This document shows, piece after piece, positions 1 to 6,909 of a stretch of 9,650 nucleotides of DNA. The notes beneath the pieces were generated by a model that saw only the letters and a list, made by a program, of their open reading frames with translations, did no database searches and was not told the origin of the DNA. Within the stretch, counting starts at the first letter, position 1. Each line of letters opens with the position of its first letter. Source of the DNA: an uncultured Bacteroidales bacterium (GTDB lineage Bacteria > Bacteroidota > Bacteroidia > Bacteroidales > UBA932); the NCBI GenBank assembly GCA_946406095.1, contig CAMJJO010000069.1:1-9650 (forward strand). The letters are read 5' to 3'. The position numbers and the translations under genes are program-made.

Positions 1-839
1 CCCATATCCAAACCCTTCTGCACCAGGCTCTTGCCCAGCAGATAGGTCTCATGCTCATAGTAGGTCTTGTCGAAACTGATGCCCAGGGCACGGTAGGTCT
101 GGTCGAATCCGTCGAACACCCAGCCGTTCATTTTCTCCCAAAGCGCGCGGACCTCGGGATCCCCCTGCTCCCATTTCACCAGCATCTCGTGCACGTCGTC
201 GATGACTTCGGGATGCTCCTTCTCCATCTTGGCGTATGCCACATAGCAGTCGCCCACCAGATGGTCCCCCTTGATGCCTGTGCTTTCCGGAGTGGCTCCG
301 TTGAAGAGCTTCTCCCACGCATACATGCTCTTGCAGATATGCACGCCGCGGTCGTTCACCAGGGTGGCCTTGATCACATCGTTGCCGCCTGCCGCGAGCA
401 GCCTGCTGACGGAATCCCCCAGCAGATTGTTGCGTATGTGGCCGAGGTGAAGGGGCTTGTTGGTATTGGGAGACGAGAACTCCACCATTATCTTCTTGCC
501 GGTGGAAGGCAGGGTGAAATAATCCTCGCCGGAAGAGACGATTTCGGTCAGGGTCTCCCGCCAGTAGAGGTTGCTGAGGCTGAGGTTCAGGAAGCCCTTG
601 ACGCTATTGAAAGCGCTGATCTCGGGGCAGTTGGCCACCAGCCATTCCCCTATTGCAGAGCCGGTTGCATCCGGAGCGGCATGGGATATCCTTAAAAGAG
701 GAAAGACTACAAGCGTGTAGTCTCCCTCGAATTCTTTGCGCGTCACCTGCACCTGCAGGGTGGAAGCGTCGACTTCGGCATTGTATAGGTCCTTGACGGC
801 CTTCGCGGCCTCCGAGGCAATGAACAGTTCCGGATTCAT
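1..839 (-). CDS. argS: Arginyl-tRNA synthetase, N-terminal part (cut by left edge)
   Basis: Cytoplasmic class I aminoacyl-tRNA synthetase that attaches arginine to tRNA-Arg using ATP. About 279 codons are present and the frame runs off the left edge, so the C-terminal part of the catalytic domain and the anticodon-binding domain are missing. Residues 1 to about 105 form the N-terminal domain that contacts the tRNA elbow, including EGDYTLVVFPLL near residue 38. The Rossmann catalytic domain follows, with SSPNTNKPLHLGHIRNN at about 122-138, whose HLGH (131-134) is the class I HIGH signature in the form usual for ArgS. VNDRGVHICKSM near 161-172 is also typical. The ATG at 839 lies three bases after the rpoD stop, so the two genes are probably co-transcribed and perhaps translationally coupled. 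No frameshift is visible. Identification is secure; only the extent beyond the window is unknown. Confidence 0.97.
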   Translation of the reverse strand, partial: MNPELFIASEAAKAVKDLYNAEVDASTLQVQVTRKEFEGDYTLVVFPLLRISHAAPDATGSAIGEWLVANCPEISAFNSVKGFLNLSLSNLYWRETLTEIVSSGEDYFTLPSTGKKIMVEFSSPNTNKPLHLGHIRNNLLGDSVSRLLAAGGNDVIKATLVNDRGVHICKSMYAWEKLFNGATPESTGIKGDHLVGDCYVAYAKMEKEHPEVIDDVHEMLVKWEQGDPEVRALWEKMNGWVFDGFDQTYRALGISFDKTYYEHETYLLGKSLVQKGLDM

Positions 840-842
840 CTT

Positions 843-1703
843 TTATCCCAGATAAGATTTCAGAAGTTTGCTTGCAGATGGTTTCTTGAGCTTGCGGATG
901 GCCTTCTCCTTAATCTGGCGCACACGCTCGCGGGTGAGGTCCAGGCGTTCGCCAATCTCTTCCAGGGTCATCTCCTGGCAGCCTATGCCGAAGAAACTCT
1001 TGATGATCTCGCGCTCGCGGCCGGTCAGGATCTGAAGGGCGCGTTCGATCTCGATGCTCAGGCTCTCGTTGGTGAGGCCCTTGTCCGCCATCGGGCTGTC
1101 GTCGTTGGGCAGCACGTCCAGCAGGCTGTTGTCTTCTCCCTCGACGAAGGGGGCATCCACGCTGACGTGGCGTCCGCTCACGCGGAGAGTGTCCGCAATC
1201 TTGTCCTGGGGAATGTCGATCATCTCTGCCAATTCGTCGGTGGAAGGCTGACGCTCGTGCTCCTGCTCGAACTTGCCGAGGGCCTTGTTGATCTTGTTCA
1301 GGGAACCCACCTGGTTCAGAGGCAGACGCACGATACGGCTCTGCTCAGCCAGGGCCTGGAGTATGCTCTGACGGATCCACCACACAGCATAGGAGATGAA
1401 TTTGAAGCCCCTGGTCTCGTCGAATTTCTCGGCGGCCTTGATGAGGCCGAGGTTGCCCTCGTTGATCAAATCAGGAAGGCTAAGCCCCTGATTCTGGTAC
1501 TGCTTTGCAACAGACACCACGAAACGGAGATTAGCCCTCGTGAGTTTTTCCAGCGCGACCTGGTCGCCTTTGCGAATGCGCTGGGCAAGTTCTACTTCCT
1601 CTTCCGGTGATACCAACTCTTCGCGTCCGATCTCCTGGAGATACTTGTCCAGCGAGGCGCTCTCGCGGTTGGTAATCGATTTTGTAATCTTTAGTTGTCT
1701 CAT
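843..1703 (-). CDS. rpoD: Primary RNA polymerase sigma factor (sigma-70 family, Bacteroidota type)
   Basis: Housekeeping sigma factor of 286 residues that directs core RNA polymerase to promoters; in Bacteroidota it recognises the TAnnTTTG -7 box, two exact examples of which occur in this window. It lacks the long region 1.1 of proteobacterial RpoD, as is normal for this phylum. Region 1.2 begins near residue 15 (ASLDKYLQEIGREELVSPEE). Regions 2.1-2.4 span about 55-130, with LPDLINEGNLGLIKAAEKFD and FKFISYAVWWIRQSI, which melts and reads the -7 element. Region 3 covers about 135-205 (VGSLNKINKALGKFEQEHER, then SVDAPFVEGEDNSLLDVLPN), and region 4 covers about 220-275, with the helix-turn-helix MTLEEIGERLDLTRERVRQI. 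The protein ends in LLKSYLG, the usual terminus in the phylum. It lies 8 bp after htrA and 3 bp before argS on the same strand. One mild difference is Cys where I recall Ser being usual, in GIGCQEM. Confidence 0.98.
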   Translation of the reverse strand: MRQLKITKSITNRESASLDKYLQEIGREELVSPEEEVELAQRIRKGDQVALEKLTRANLRFVVSVAKQYQNQGLSLPDLINEGNLGLIKAAEKFDETRGFKFISYAVWWIRQSILQALAEQSRIVRLPLNQVGSLNKINKALGKFEQEHERQPSTDELAEMIDIPQDKIADTLRVSGRHVSVDAPFVEGEDNSLLDVLPNDDSPMADKGLTNESLSIEIERALQILTGREREIIKSFFGIGCQEMTLEEIGERLDLTRERVRQIKEKAIRKLKKPSASKLLKSYLG

Positions 1704-1711
1704 TTATACGT

Positions 1712-3157
1712 CTATTCGTCTTTCGCGAAGCCGAAGTAGACGGGCCTTCCATTGGAGTTGACACCCTCTATATAGACAGCCCTCTTGCTGCGGTACGCGA
1801 TATCAATCACTTCCCGAGGTTTGGAAACAGGCTGGTCGTTGACATAAAGTATGATCGTTCCGTCCACTGCACCCGCCTTTGCGAGTGCTCCGTTGCCGGC
1901 AGATACGATTTCAACTCCGTTCTTCAGACCCAGGCGGGCGAGCTTGTCTTTGTCGGCCTCCTTGATGTAGCCGCCGTAGAACGCGGTCTGTCCCTCTTCG
2001 TTCACGGTGCCGGTGATCTGCTCGGTGCCCTGGAACTCTACGGGGAATTCCTTCACCTTGCCGTCACGCACTATCTTGAGGACCGCCTTGTCGCCAGGAT
2101 GGAAACTGTTGACCTTTTCCTGAAGAGCTGACGTCGATTTGATGACCGTGGAATCTATTGCAAGAAGGATGTCTCCCTCCTTCACTCCGGCCTTGTCGGC
2201 AGCGCTTCCCTTCGAAACCTCGTTAATATATACGCCGTCAAGTGAAGAAAGTTTCATTTTATCTGCAATTTCCTGAGTAACCGGGCTCATCGTCACTCCG
2301 AGTTTCGCACGCTTCACTGAACCGAAGTCGATGAGGTCGCCCACGATCTTCTTCACTATGTTGGAAGGGACTGCGAAGGAATAACCCGAATAGGCGCCGG
2401 TCTGGCTCACTATTGCGGTGTTGATGCCCACCAGCTCACCAGCCTTGTTCACCAGTGCTCCGCCGGAATTGCCGGGGTTCACCGCAGCATCGGTCTGGAT
2501 GAAAGACTCGATCTTGAATTCGCGGGAATTGCTGGGCATCGAACGGCCCTTTGCACTCACGATACCTGCGGTGATGGTGCCGCGGAGCTGCTCGCCCAGA
2601 GGGGATCCGATGGCAAGCACCCACTCGCCGAGGCGGAGCTTGTCGGAATCTCCGATAGGCACTATTGGCAGGCCGGTAGCATCGATCTTGATCAGAGCGA
2701 CGTCGGTGGCGGGATCCGTGCCGACCAGGCTTGCCTCGTAGGTCATATTGTTATTGAGGGTAACCTCGATCTTGGTTGCGCCCTGCACCACGTGATTGTT
2801 GGTCACTATATAACCATCTTCGCGGATGATGACGCCGGAGCCGCTCCCCTGCTGCTCACGCTCCTGGGGGATGTCCCCGAAGAAGAAGCGGAAGAAGGGG
2901 TCGATATTGTATTCCTGATTGGTCTTTACGGTCACCTTGACGAAGACCACCGCGTCGACCGCGGATTCTGCAGCATAAGTGAAGTCGGGATAGTTGTCTT
3001 GTGACAGATTGACAGTACGGTATGCCGATCCGTCAATGGAATAGGATGTCTTTGCCTGAAGCGGTTCAGACTCGGGCTGATTGGCTTTTACGATGCCAAA
3101 TGCGGTCAGACCGCTCAGAAGTACGGATGCAATTACGGTAATCATATTCTTGCTCAT
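1712..3157 (-). CDS. htrA: HtrA/DegP (Do-family) periplasmic serine endoprotease
   Basis: Trypsin-like protease and chaperone of 481 residues that degrades misfolded envelope proteins. Residues 1-5 are a short polar start, followed by a hydrophobic segment at 6-24 (ITVIASVLLSGLTAFGIVK) that acts as a signal peptide or membrane anchor. The protease domain covers about 55-275 and has an intact catalytic triad: His122 in TNNHVVQGA, Asp152 in TDVALIKID and Ser231 in NPGNSGGAL. A flexible LA-loop region (DPFFRFFFGDIPQEREQQGS) precedes it. The first PDZ domain is at about 283-375 (KLGVTMSPVTQEIADKM), and a divergent second PDZ at about 390-478. The open frame continues 188 codons upstream of 3157, but that part is antisense to dnaN and has no protein character. 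The ATG at 3157 is chosen because it places the hydrophobic segment at the N terminus. First gene of a probable htrA-rpoD-argS operon. Confidence 0.95.
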   Translation of the reverse strand: MSKNMITVIASVLLSGLTAFGIVKANQPESEPLQAKTSYSIDGSAYRTVNLSQDNYPDFTYAAESAVDAVVFVKVTVKTNQEYNIDPFFRFFFGDIPQEREQQGSGSGVIIREDGYIVTNNHVVQGATKIEVTLNNNMTYEASLVGTDPATDVALIKIDATGLPIVPIGDSDKLRLGEWVLAIGSPLGEQLRGTITAGIVSAKGRSMPSNSREFKIESFIQTDAAVNPGNSGGALVNKAGELVGINTAIVSQTGAYSGYSFAVPSNIVKKIVGDLIDFGSVKRAKLGVTMSPVTQEIADKMKLSSLDGVYINEVSKGSAADKAGVKEGDILLAIDSTVIKSTSALQEKVNSFHPGDKAVLKIVRDGKVKEFPVEFQGTEQITGTVNEEGQTAFYGGYIKEADKDKLARLGLKNGVEIVSAGNGALAKAGAVDGTIILYVNDQPVSKPREVIDIAYRSKRAVYIEGVNSNGRPVYFGFAKDE

Positions 3158-3198
3158 ATCTTTTGTATTTATTGTCTTTTGCCGGGAACTTAAAAAAT

Positions 3199-3207
3199 CA
3201 AAAGATA
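3199..3207 (-). promoter_or_regulatory. Possible -7 promoter element for htrA
   Basis: Read on the minus strand, TATCTTTTG resembles the Bacteroidota -7 box TAnnTTTG with one extra T, or equally TATCTTTT with the final G replaced. It lies about 40 bases before the htrA start. The leader between them is AT-rich (ending AATAAATACAAAAGAT before the ATG) with no Shine-Dalgarno, as is common in the phylum. No convincing -33 element is seen at the expected distance. It is the best candidate in the divergent region, but weak. Confidence 0.25.
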
Positions 3208-3232
3208 TGCCAAAATATTCATCTATAATTCT

Positions 3233-3240
3233 TATATTTG
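3233..3240 (+). promoter_or_regulatory. Bacteroidota -7 promoter box upstream of dnaN
   Basis: TATATTTG matches the Bacteroidota primary-sigma -7 consensus TAnnTTTG exactly. It lies 50 bases before the dnaN ATG within the divergent intergenic region, which predicts a transcription start a few bases downstream, at about 3245-3248, and a leader of about 45 nt. A -33 TTTG-type element about 20 bp upstream is not obvious. A longer 12-base stretch, TTATATTTGCAG (3232-3243), recurs identically upstream of the tRNA-Thr gene at 6804-6815, which supports both as functional promoters. It would drive dnaN and the two genes after it. Confidence 0.6.
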
Positions 3241-3246
3241 CAGTTA

Positions 3247-3260
3247 CCCTCGCGCGAGGG
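3247..3260. repeat. Perfect 14-bp GC-rich palindrome in the dnaN leader
   Basis: CCCTCGCGCGAGGG is a perfect self-complementary palindrome, standing out in an otherwise AT-rich intergenic region. It starts seven bases after the dnaN -7 box, so it should sit at or just after the transcription start. It could be an operator for a dimeric repressor. As RNA it could form only a short hairpin with a very tight loop, since the central bases must be unpaired. No terminator-like T-run follows. The sequence is certain; its function is not known. Confidence 0.6.
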
Positions 3261-3290
3261 AGATATATAGGAAAAACAGATAATTGACAT

Positions 3291-4412
3291 ATGGAATTCA
3301 ACGTTTCTAGCGCAGAACTGCTCAAAGCCCTGGTGGATGTATCCAAAGCCATCCCCGCCAAGACTACCCTGACCATCCTCGAGAACTTCCTCTTCGTGTT
3401 GAAGGAGGGCAAGCTCGAGATCACCGCTTCCGACCAGGAGCTCACCCTCCGCACAGCCGTGCCGGTAGACAATGTGAAGGAAGAAGGCAGCATCTGCGTG
3501 CCTGCAAGGCAGATGATCGATCTGTTCAAGGCCCTGCCGGACCAGCCGGTCAACATCCGCACCAGTTCGGATTCTTCTTTCGAATGCGTCTGGTCCAATG
3601 GTAATTCCGCGCTGCCTTTCTTCCCGGCAGAGGACTTCCCGGCCATCAAAGGAACCGATGCCGGCGCAAGCACCATCACCATCCCCGCCGCAAACCTGGT
3701 GGATGGCATCAGCAGCACCATCTACGCCACGGCAGATGACGAGATGCGCCCTGCGATGAACGGCATCTTCTTCGACATCGCCCCTGAATCCAGCACCCTG
3801 GTAGCGTCGGATTCCCATAAGCTCATCTGCTACACCACAGACGGAGTGCAGGCAGAGGCCGCCGCATCCTTCATCCTCCACAAGAAGCCCGCAGCAGTGC
3901 TGAAGGCCATCGTGGACAGGGAAGGCGGAGATGTCACCATCAGTTTCGACAACGCCACCGCGGTATTCACCTTCGGAGAAACCATGCTGGTGAGCCGTCT
4001 GGTAGTGGGCAAGTATCCCCGCTACCGCGATGTCATCCCCCAGAACAATGCAAACGTGCTCCGCATCGACCGCGCCCAGCTCCTGAACACGGTGCGCCGC
4101 GTGGCCGTCTGCGCCAACAAGGCATCCAACCATATCAAGTTCGAGCTCAAGCCCGGGCAGCTGGAAATCACCGCCCAGGACCTCGGTTTCGCCACAGAAG
4201 CCTACGAGAAGCTGGACTGCGACTATAGCGGAGCAGACCTTACCATCGGTTTCAAATCTTCCTTCCTCATCGAGATCCTCGGCAACATGAGCTGCGAGAC
4301 AGTGGTGATGAAGTTCGCCGATGCACGCAGGGCTGCCCTTATCGTTCCTTCCGAAGAGGAGAGCGAAAGCGAGAAGGTCTGCGGCATCCTGATGCCGATC
4401 ATGGTTTCATAA
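3291..4412 (+). CDS. dnaN: DNA polymerase III sliding clamp (beta subunit)
   Basis: Ring-forming processivity clamp of 373 residues that tethers DNA polymerase III and many repair factors to DNA; it works as a head-to-tail dimer in the nucleoid. The length is that of the family. Three repeated clamp folds are expected at about 1-125, 126-245 and 246-373. Characteristic stretches are IPAKTTLTILENFLF (21-35), the ASDQELTLRTAV strand, VPARQMIDLFKALPD, FPAEDFPAIKG at the end of domain 1, GKYPRYRDVIPQ in domain 2, and the C-terminal GILMPIMVS, where the family normally ends in a MPM-like motif forming part of the partner-binding pocket. The ATG at 3291 gives the usual N terminus (MEFNVSSAELL). The leader lacks a Shine-Dalgarno. 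It is first in a plus-strand run and 12 bp before the exonuclease gene. No anomaly is seen. Confidence 0.98.
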   Translation: MEFNVSSAELLKALVDVSKAIPAKTTLTILENFLFVLKEGKLEITASDQELTLRTAVPVDNVKEEGSICVPARQMIDLFKALPDQPVNIRTSSDSSFECVWSNGNSALPFFPAEDFPAIKGTDAGASTITIPAANLVDGISSTIYATADDEMRPAMNGIFFDIAPESSTLVASDSHKLICYTTDGVQAEAAASFILHKKPAAVLKAIVDREGGDVTISFDNATAVFTFGETMLVSRLVVGKYPRYRDVIPQNNANVLRIDRAQLLNTVRRVAVCANKASNHIKFELKPGQLEITAQDLGFATEAYEKLDCDYSGADLTIGFKSSFLIEILGNMSCETVVMKFADARRAALIVPSEEESESEKVCGILMPIMVS

Positions 4413-4424
4413 ACGCAATCAGCT

Positions 4425-5399
4425 ATGGATCTGAACCTTAAGAGGCCTCTGCTTTTCTTCGACATCGAAAGTACGGGGCTTAACATTCCGACTGACTCGA
4501 TCATCGAACTCAGTTTCGTGAAGGCTTTCCCCGGCAAGCCCGATCCGGAAATCAAGACCTGGAAGATAAAGCCCTGGGATTACGAAAGGAACTGCCAGCG
4601 CCATATCAGCGAAGACGCCTCCAAAGTGAACGGAGTCACCGACGACATGCTCAAGGACTGCCCCCTCTTCCTGAAAGTGGCGGGCGAGATCGCCGACTGG
4701 CTGAAAGACAGCGACCTGGCCGGATTCAATTCCGCCAAGTTCGACCTTCCCATGCTGGCCGAAGAGTTCGAGCGTGCAAAGCAGTACTGCCGTTCCAGGA
4801 TTGCCGCCCTTTCCACACCTGCCGCCAAGAAAGAAGAAGCGCAGCAGCTGCTGGACAAGATTTCGGGCGTAGACCTCCACGCCCCTCTCATGGTGGACGT
4901 GCAGAACATCTACCACGCCATGGAGCCGCGCAATCTCCGCGCAGCCTACCGTTTCTACTGCGGTGGCGAGGATTTCGAGAATGCCCACGCCGCCGAGGCC
5001 GATACCCTGGCCACCTACGAGGTGCTGAAGGCGCAGTTGGACCGCTACAAGGAGCCCGACAAATACCGCGAGCAGGTGCTCAAGAACGATGTCCAGGCCC
5101 TTTCCGCTTTCGTGGGCAAGAAATACGTGGACTTCTCCGGGCATCTGATTCTCGGGGACGACGGCGAGGTGTATATCAATTTCGGCAAGCATAAGGGCCG
5201 TCTTGCACGCGATGTGTGGAAAACCGAGGCATCCTATTTCAAGTGGATCCAGGACGGCACTTTCACCCTGGATACCAAGGCCCAGTTCGCAAGGCTCGCC
5301 GAGCAGTTCAAGACAGAGAAAGACAGCGCCATGAAGCGCCCTGCCACCCAGGACGAACTTCAGGGCCTGAAAGACAAATTCAACGGAAAACTTTTTTGA
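4425..5399 (+). CDS. DnaQ-family (DEDDh) 3'-5' exonuclease with ExoX-like C-terminal domain
   Basis: Predicted 3'-5' DNA exonuclease of 324 residues, probably a proofreading (epsilon-like) or repair nuclease. All active-site motifs are present: Exo I with Asp13 and Glu15 in FFDIESTGLN, Exo II with Asn102 and Asp107 in AGFNSAKFDLPML, and Exo III with His188 and Asp193 in HAAEADTLATYEVL, which makes it the DEDDh type. A C-terminal region at about 235-290 (INFGKHKGRLARDVW, then SYFKWIQDGTFTL) resembles the small domain at the end of exodeoxyribonuclease X-like proteins. Residues about 117-150 look like an insertion between Exo II and Exo III, and a charged tail of about 25 residues ends the protein; both seem longer than the Bacteroides homologues I remember. 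It starts 12 bp after dnaN, an arrangement that fits a clamp-associated nuclease. Whether it is the replicative epsilon subunit is not settled by the sequence. Confidence 0.93.
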   Translation: MDLNLKRPLLFFDIESTGLNIPTDSIIELSFVKAFPGKPDPEIKTWKIKPWDYERNCQRHISEDASKVNGVTDDMLKDCPLFLKVAGEIADWLKDSDLAGFNSAKFDLPMLAEEFERAKQYCRSRIAALSTPAAKKEEAQQLLDKISGVDLHAPLMVDVQNIYHAMEPRNLRAAYRFYCGGEDFENAHAAEADTLATYEVLKAQLDRYKEPDKYREQVLKNDVQALSAFVGKKYVDFSGHLILGDDGEVYINFGKHKGRLARDVWKTEASYFKWIQDGTFTLDTKAQFARLAEQFKTEKDSAMKRPATQDELQGLKDKFNGKLF

Positions 5400-5405
5400 T
5401 TTGAA

Positions 5406-6803
5406 ATGAGACTGATTCCAATTTACACTTGGAATAAAGGCATTCGCAATTTCGATTTACGCAGCAAACGTTTTTCCAAGCAGCCCTGGGCACAAGGGGT
5501 GATTCTCCTTGCGTGCGTGCTGCTGGCAATGCTGCTTGCGAACCTGCCTGCCACCAAACACCTGTATCACAGCTTCCTTCATACCGGCCTTACCCTTAAC
5601 ATGGTCAGCCCGGACGGATCCATCAACCTGCATTTCCCCAGAGACCTGACCGTAGAGAAACTCATCAACGACGTGCTGATGATGGTTTTCTTCTTCACCG
5701 TCGGTCTGGAAATCAGGCGGGAGATATCCTACGGGGAGCTGTCTTCGCCAAAGAAGGCACTGCTGCCGGTAATCGCCGCTTTCGGCGGTGTGATTGCCCC
5801 GGCGCTGATCTATACCCTGATAAACCACGGCACCGTGGCTTCCTCCGGCTGGGGCATCCCCACCGCAACCGATATCGCATTTGCAGTGTGTATTCTGTCC
5901 GTGCTGGGAGATAAGGTCCCGGTTTCGCTGAAGGTCTTCCTGACGGCCCTGGCCATAGCGGACGACCTGATCGCCATACTCGTGGTGGCGATATTCTATG
6001 GAGGTTCATTGAATTTCCATCTGCTGGGGATAGCGCTTGCCGTCATCATCTTCATCCACCTGTTGAAGAAGGTCGGCGAGAAATCCCTCTTCCCCTACTT
6101 GATGCTGGCTTTCATAGTGTGGGTGCTGTTCTACTATTCCGGCATCCACGCAACCATGTCCGGCGTGGTGATGGCTTTCCTGATTCCGTCCCAGCCCAGA
6201 TACAACAAATCTCAGTTCGAGCATAAATGGGCAAAGTACACAAGGCGCTTCGCCGAGTTTGCGGATGTGCCCTCTAATGCCTTCCCTAACGGCCCCCAGA
6301 GGCACTGCCTCAAGAAACTCCGCCAGATAGCACGCGGTTCGATGGATATGACCTACCGTCTGGAGGTAGCGCTCTCGCCCTGGGTCAACTTCCTGATCAT
6401 GCCGGTGTTCGCACTCGCAAACGCAGGAGTCGAGATTACGGATGTCAGCTATTTCAACGTTTTCAACTACGATCCTGTCCTGGGTAGCGCGAGCATGGGA
6501 ATTTTCCTCGGACTGCTGCTCGGAAAGCCCGTAGGCATCACCCTGTTCAGCTGGCTTGCAATCAAGTTAAAAGTCGGCGAAATGCCTTCCGGAGCCACCT
6601 GGGCGATGTTTTTCGCAGTTGCCTGCCTGGGCGGCATTGGGTTTACGATGTCCATTTTCGTAGATACTCTTTCCTTCGGAGGCTTCGACACTGCAACCGT
6701 CACGCACCTGCGGGATGCGGGCAAGATTGCGGTCTTGCTGGGGTCCTTGTGCGCCGGCATTCTGGGGTCGCTTCTGGTCAGTGTGGTTTCTCGAAAAAAA
6801 TAA
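5406..6803 (+). CDS. nhaA: Na+/H+ antiporter NhaA
   Basis: Inner-membrane antiporter of 465 residues that exports Na+ (or Li+) in exchange for protons, controlling internal pH and sodium. By family alignment the functional residues are present: Asp156 in PTATDIAFA, the ion-binding pair Asp186-Asp187 in ALAIADDLIAILV, and Lys374 in LLGKPVGI, the counterpart of the essential lysine of helix X in E. coli NhaA. GIGFTMSIFVDTLSF near 411-425 and MPVFALANAGVEI near 332-344 are also family signatures. About twelve hydrophobic segments can be traced. It is longer than E. coli NhaA (388 residues) because of an N-terminal extension of about 28 residues and a polar loop at about 262-315, both common in Bacteroidota forms. 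The start at 5406 is six bases after the exonuclease stop, so co-transcription is likely. The stop codon sits one base before the -7 box of the tRNA gene. Confidence 0.97.
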   Translation: MRLIPIYTWNKGIRNFDLRSKRFSKQPWAQGVILLACVLLAMLLANLPATKHLYHSFLHTGLTLNMVSPDGSINLHFPRDLTVEKLINDVLMMVFFFTVGLEIRREISYGELSSPKKALLPVIAAFGGVIAPALIYTLINHGTVASSGWGIPTATDIAFAVCILSVLGDKVPVSLKVFLTALAIADDLIAILVVAIFYGGSLNFHLLGIALAVIIFIHLLKKVGEKSLFPYLMLAFIVWVLFYYSGIHATMSGVVMAFLIPSQPRYNKSQFEHKWAKYTRRFAEFADVPSNAFPNGPQRHCLKKLRQIARGSMDMTYRLEVALSPWVNFLIMPVFALANAGVEITDVSYFNVFNYDPVLGSASMGIFLGLLLGKPVGITLFSWLAIKLKVGEMPSGATWAMFFAVACLGGIGFTMSIFVDTLSFGGFDTATVTHLRDAGKIAVLLGSLCAGILGSLLVSVVSRKK

Positions 6804-6804
6804 T

Positions 6805-6812
6805 TATATTTG
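6805..6812 (+). promoter_or_regulatory. Bacteroidota -7 promoter box for the tRNA-Thr gene
   Basis: TATATTTG again matches TAnnTTTG exactly and begins one base after the nhaA stop codon, 26 bases before the tRNA. The predicted start of transcription is near 6818-6820, which would leave a short 5' leader for RNase P to remove. The 12-base context TTATATTTGCAG is identical to that of the dnaN promoter. A -33 element would lie inside the end of nhaA; none is clear. Read-through from nhaA is also possible. Confidence 0.55.
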
Positions 6813-6837
6813 CAGCCCCGTTCCTCGTGGACGGCAC

Positions 6838-6909
6838 GCCACTTTAGCTCAGCGGTAGAGCAGCGCATTCGTAACGCGCAGGTCGGGAGTTCAAATCTGC
6901 CAAGTGGCT
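6838..6909 (+). tRNA. tRNA-Thr, anticodon CGT, with two stem mismatches
   Basis: A 72-nt cloverleaf can be folded by hand. The acceptor stem GCCACTT (6838-6844) pairs perfectly with AAGTGGC (6902-6908). The D stem is GCTC/GAGC around AGCGGTA. The anticodon loop TTCGTAA is at 6868-6874 with anticodon CGT at 6870-6872, reading ACG threonine codons. The T loop is TTCAAAT (6890-6896). The first pairs G1-C72 and C2-G71 and anticodon bases G35 and U36 fit threonine identity. The 3' CCA is not encoded, as is usual in Bacteroidota. Two stem pairs are broken: A6867 against C6875 (31-39) and G6887 against G6899 (51-63). A tRNA-Thr with TGT could also read ACG, so this gene may tolerate decay. A tRNA gene is clear; full function is less certain. 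Confidence 0.88.

Noticed and set aside
51..695. A 214-codon plus-strand frame opposite argS
   Set aside because: It is a shadow of argS, whose HLGH motif and family sequence are clear on the other strand.
3219..4133. A 304-codon minus-strand frame opposite dnaN, and the 188-codon upstream extension of the htrA frame (3158-3721)
   Set aside because: Both run antisense to dnaN and lack protein character; the true htrA start with its hydrophobic leader is at 3157.
4419..5192. A 257-codon minus-strand frame opposite the exonuclease gene
   Set aside because: No family resemblance; it overlaps an intact DEDDh exonuclease and no promoter is seen.
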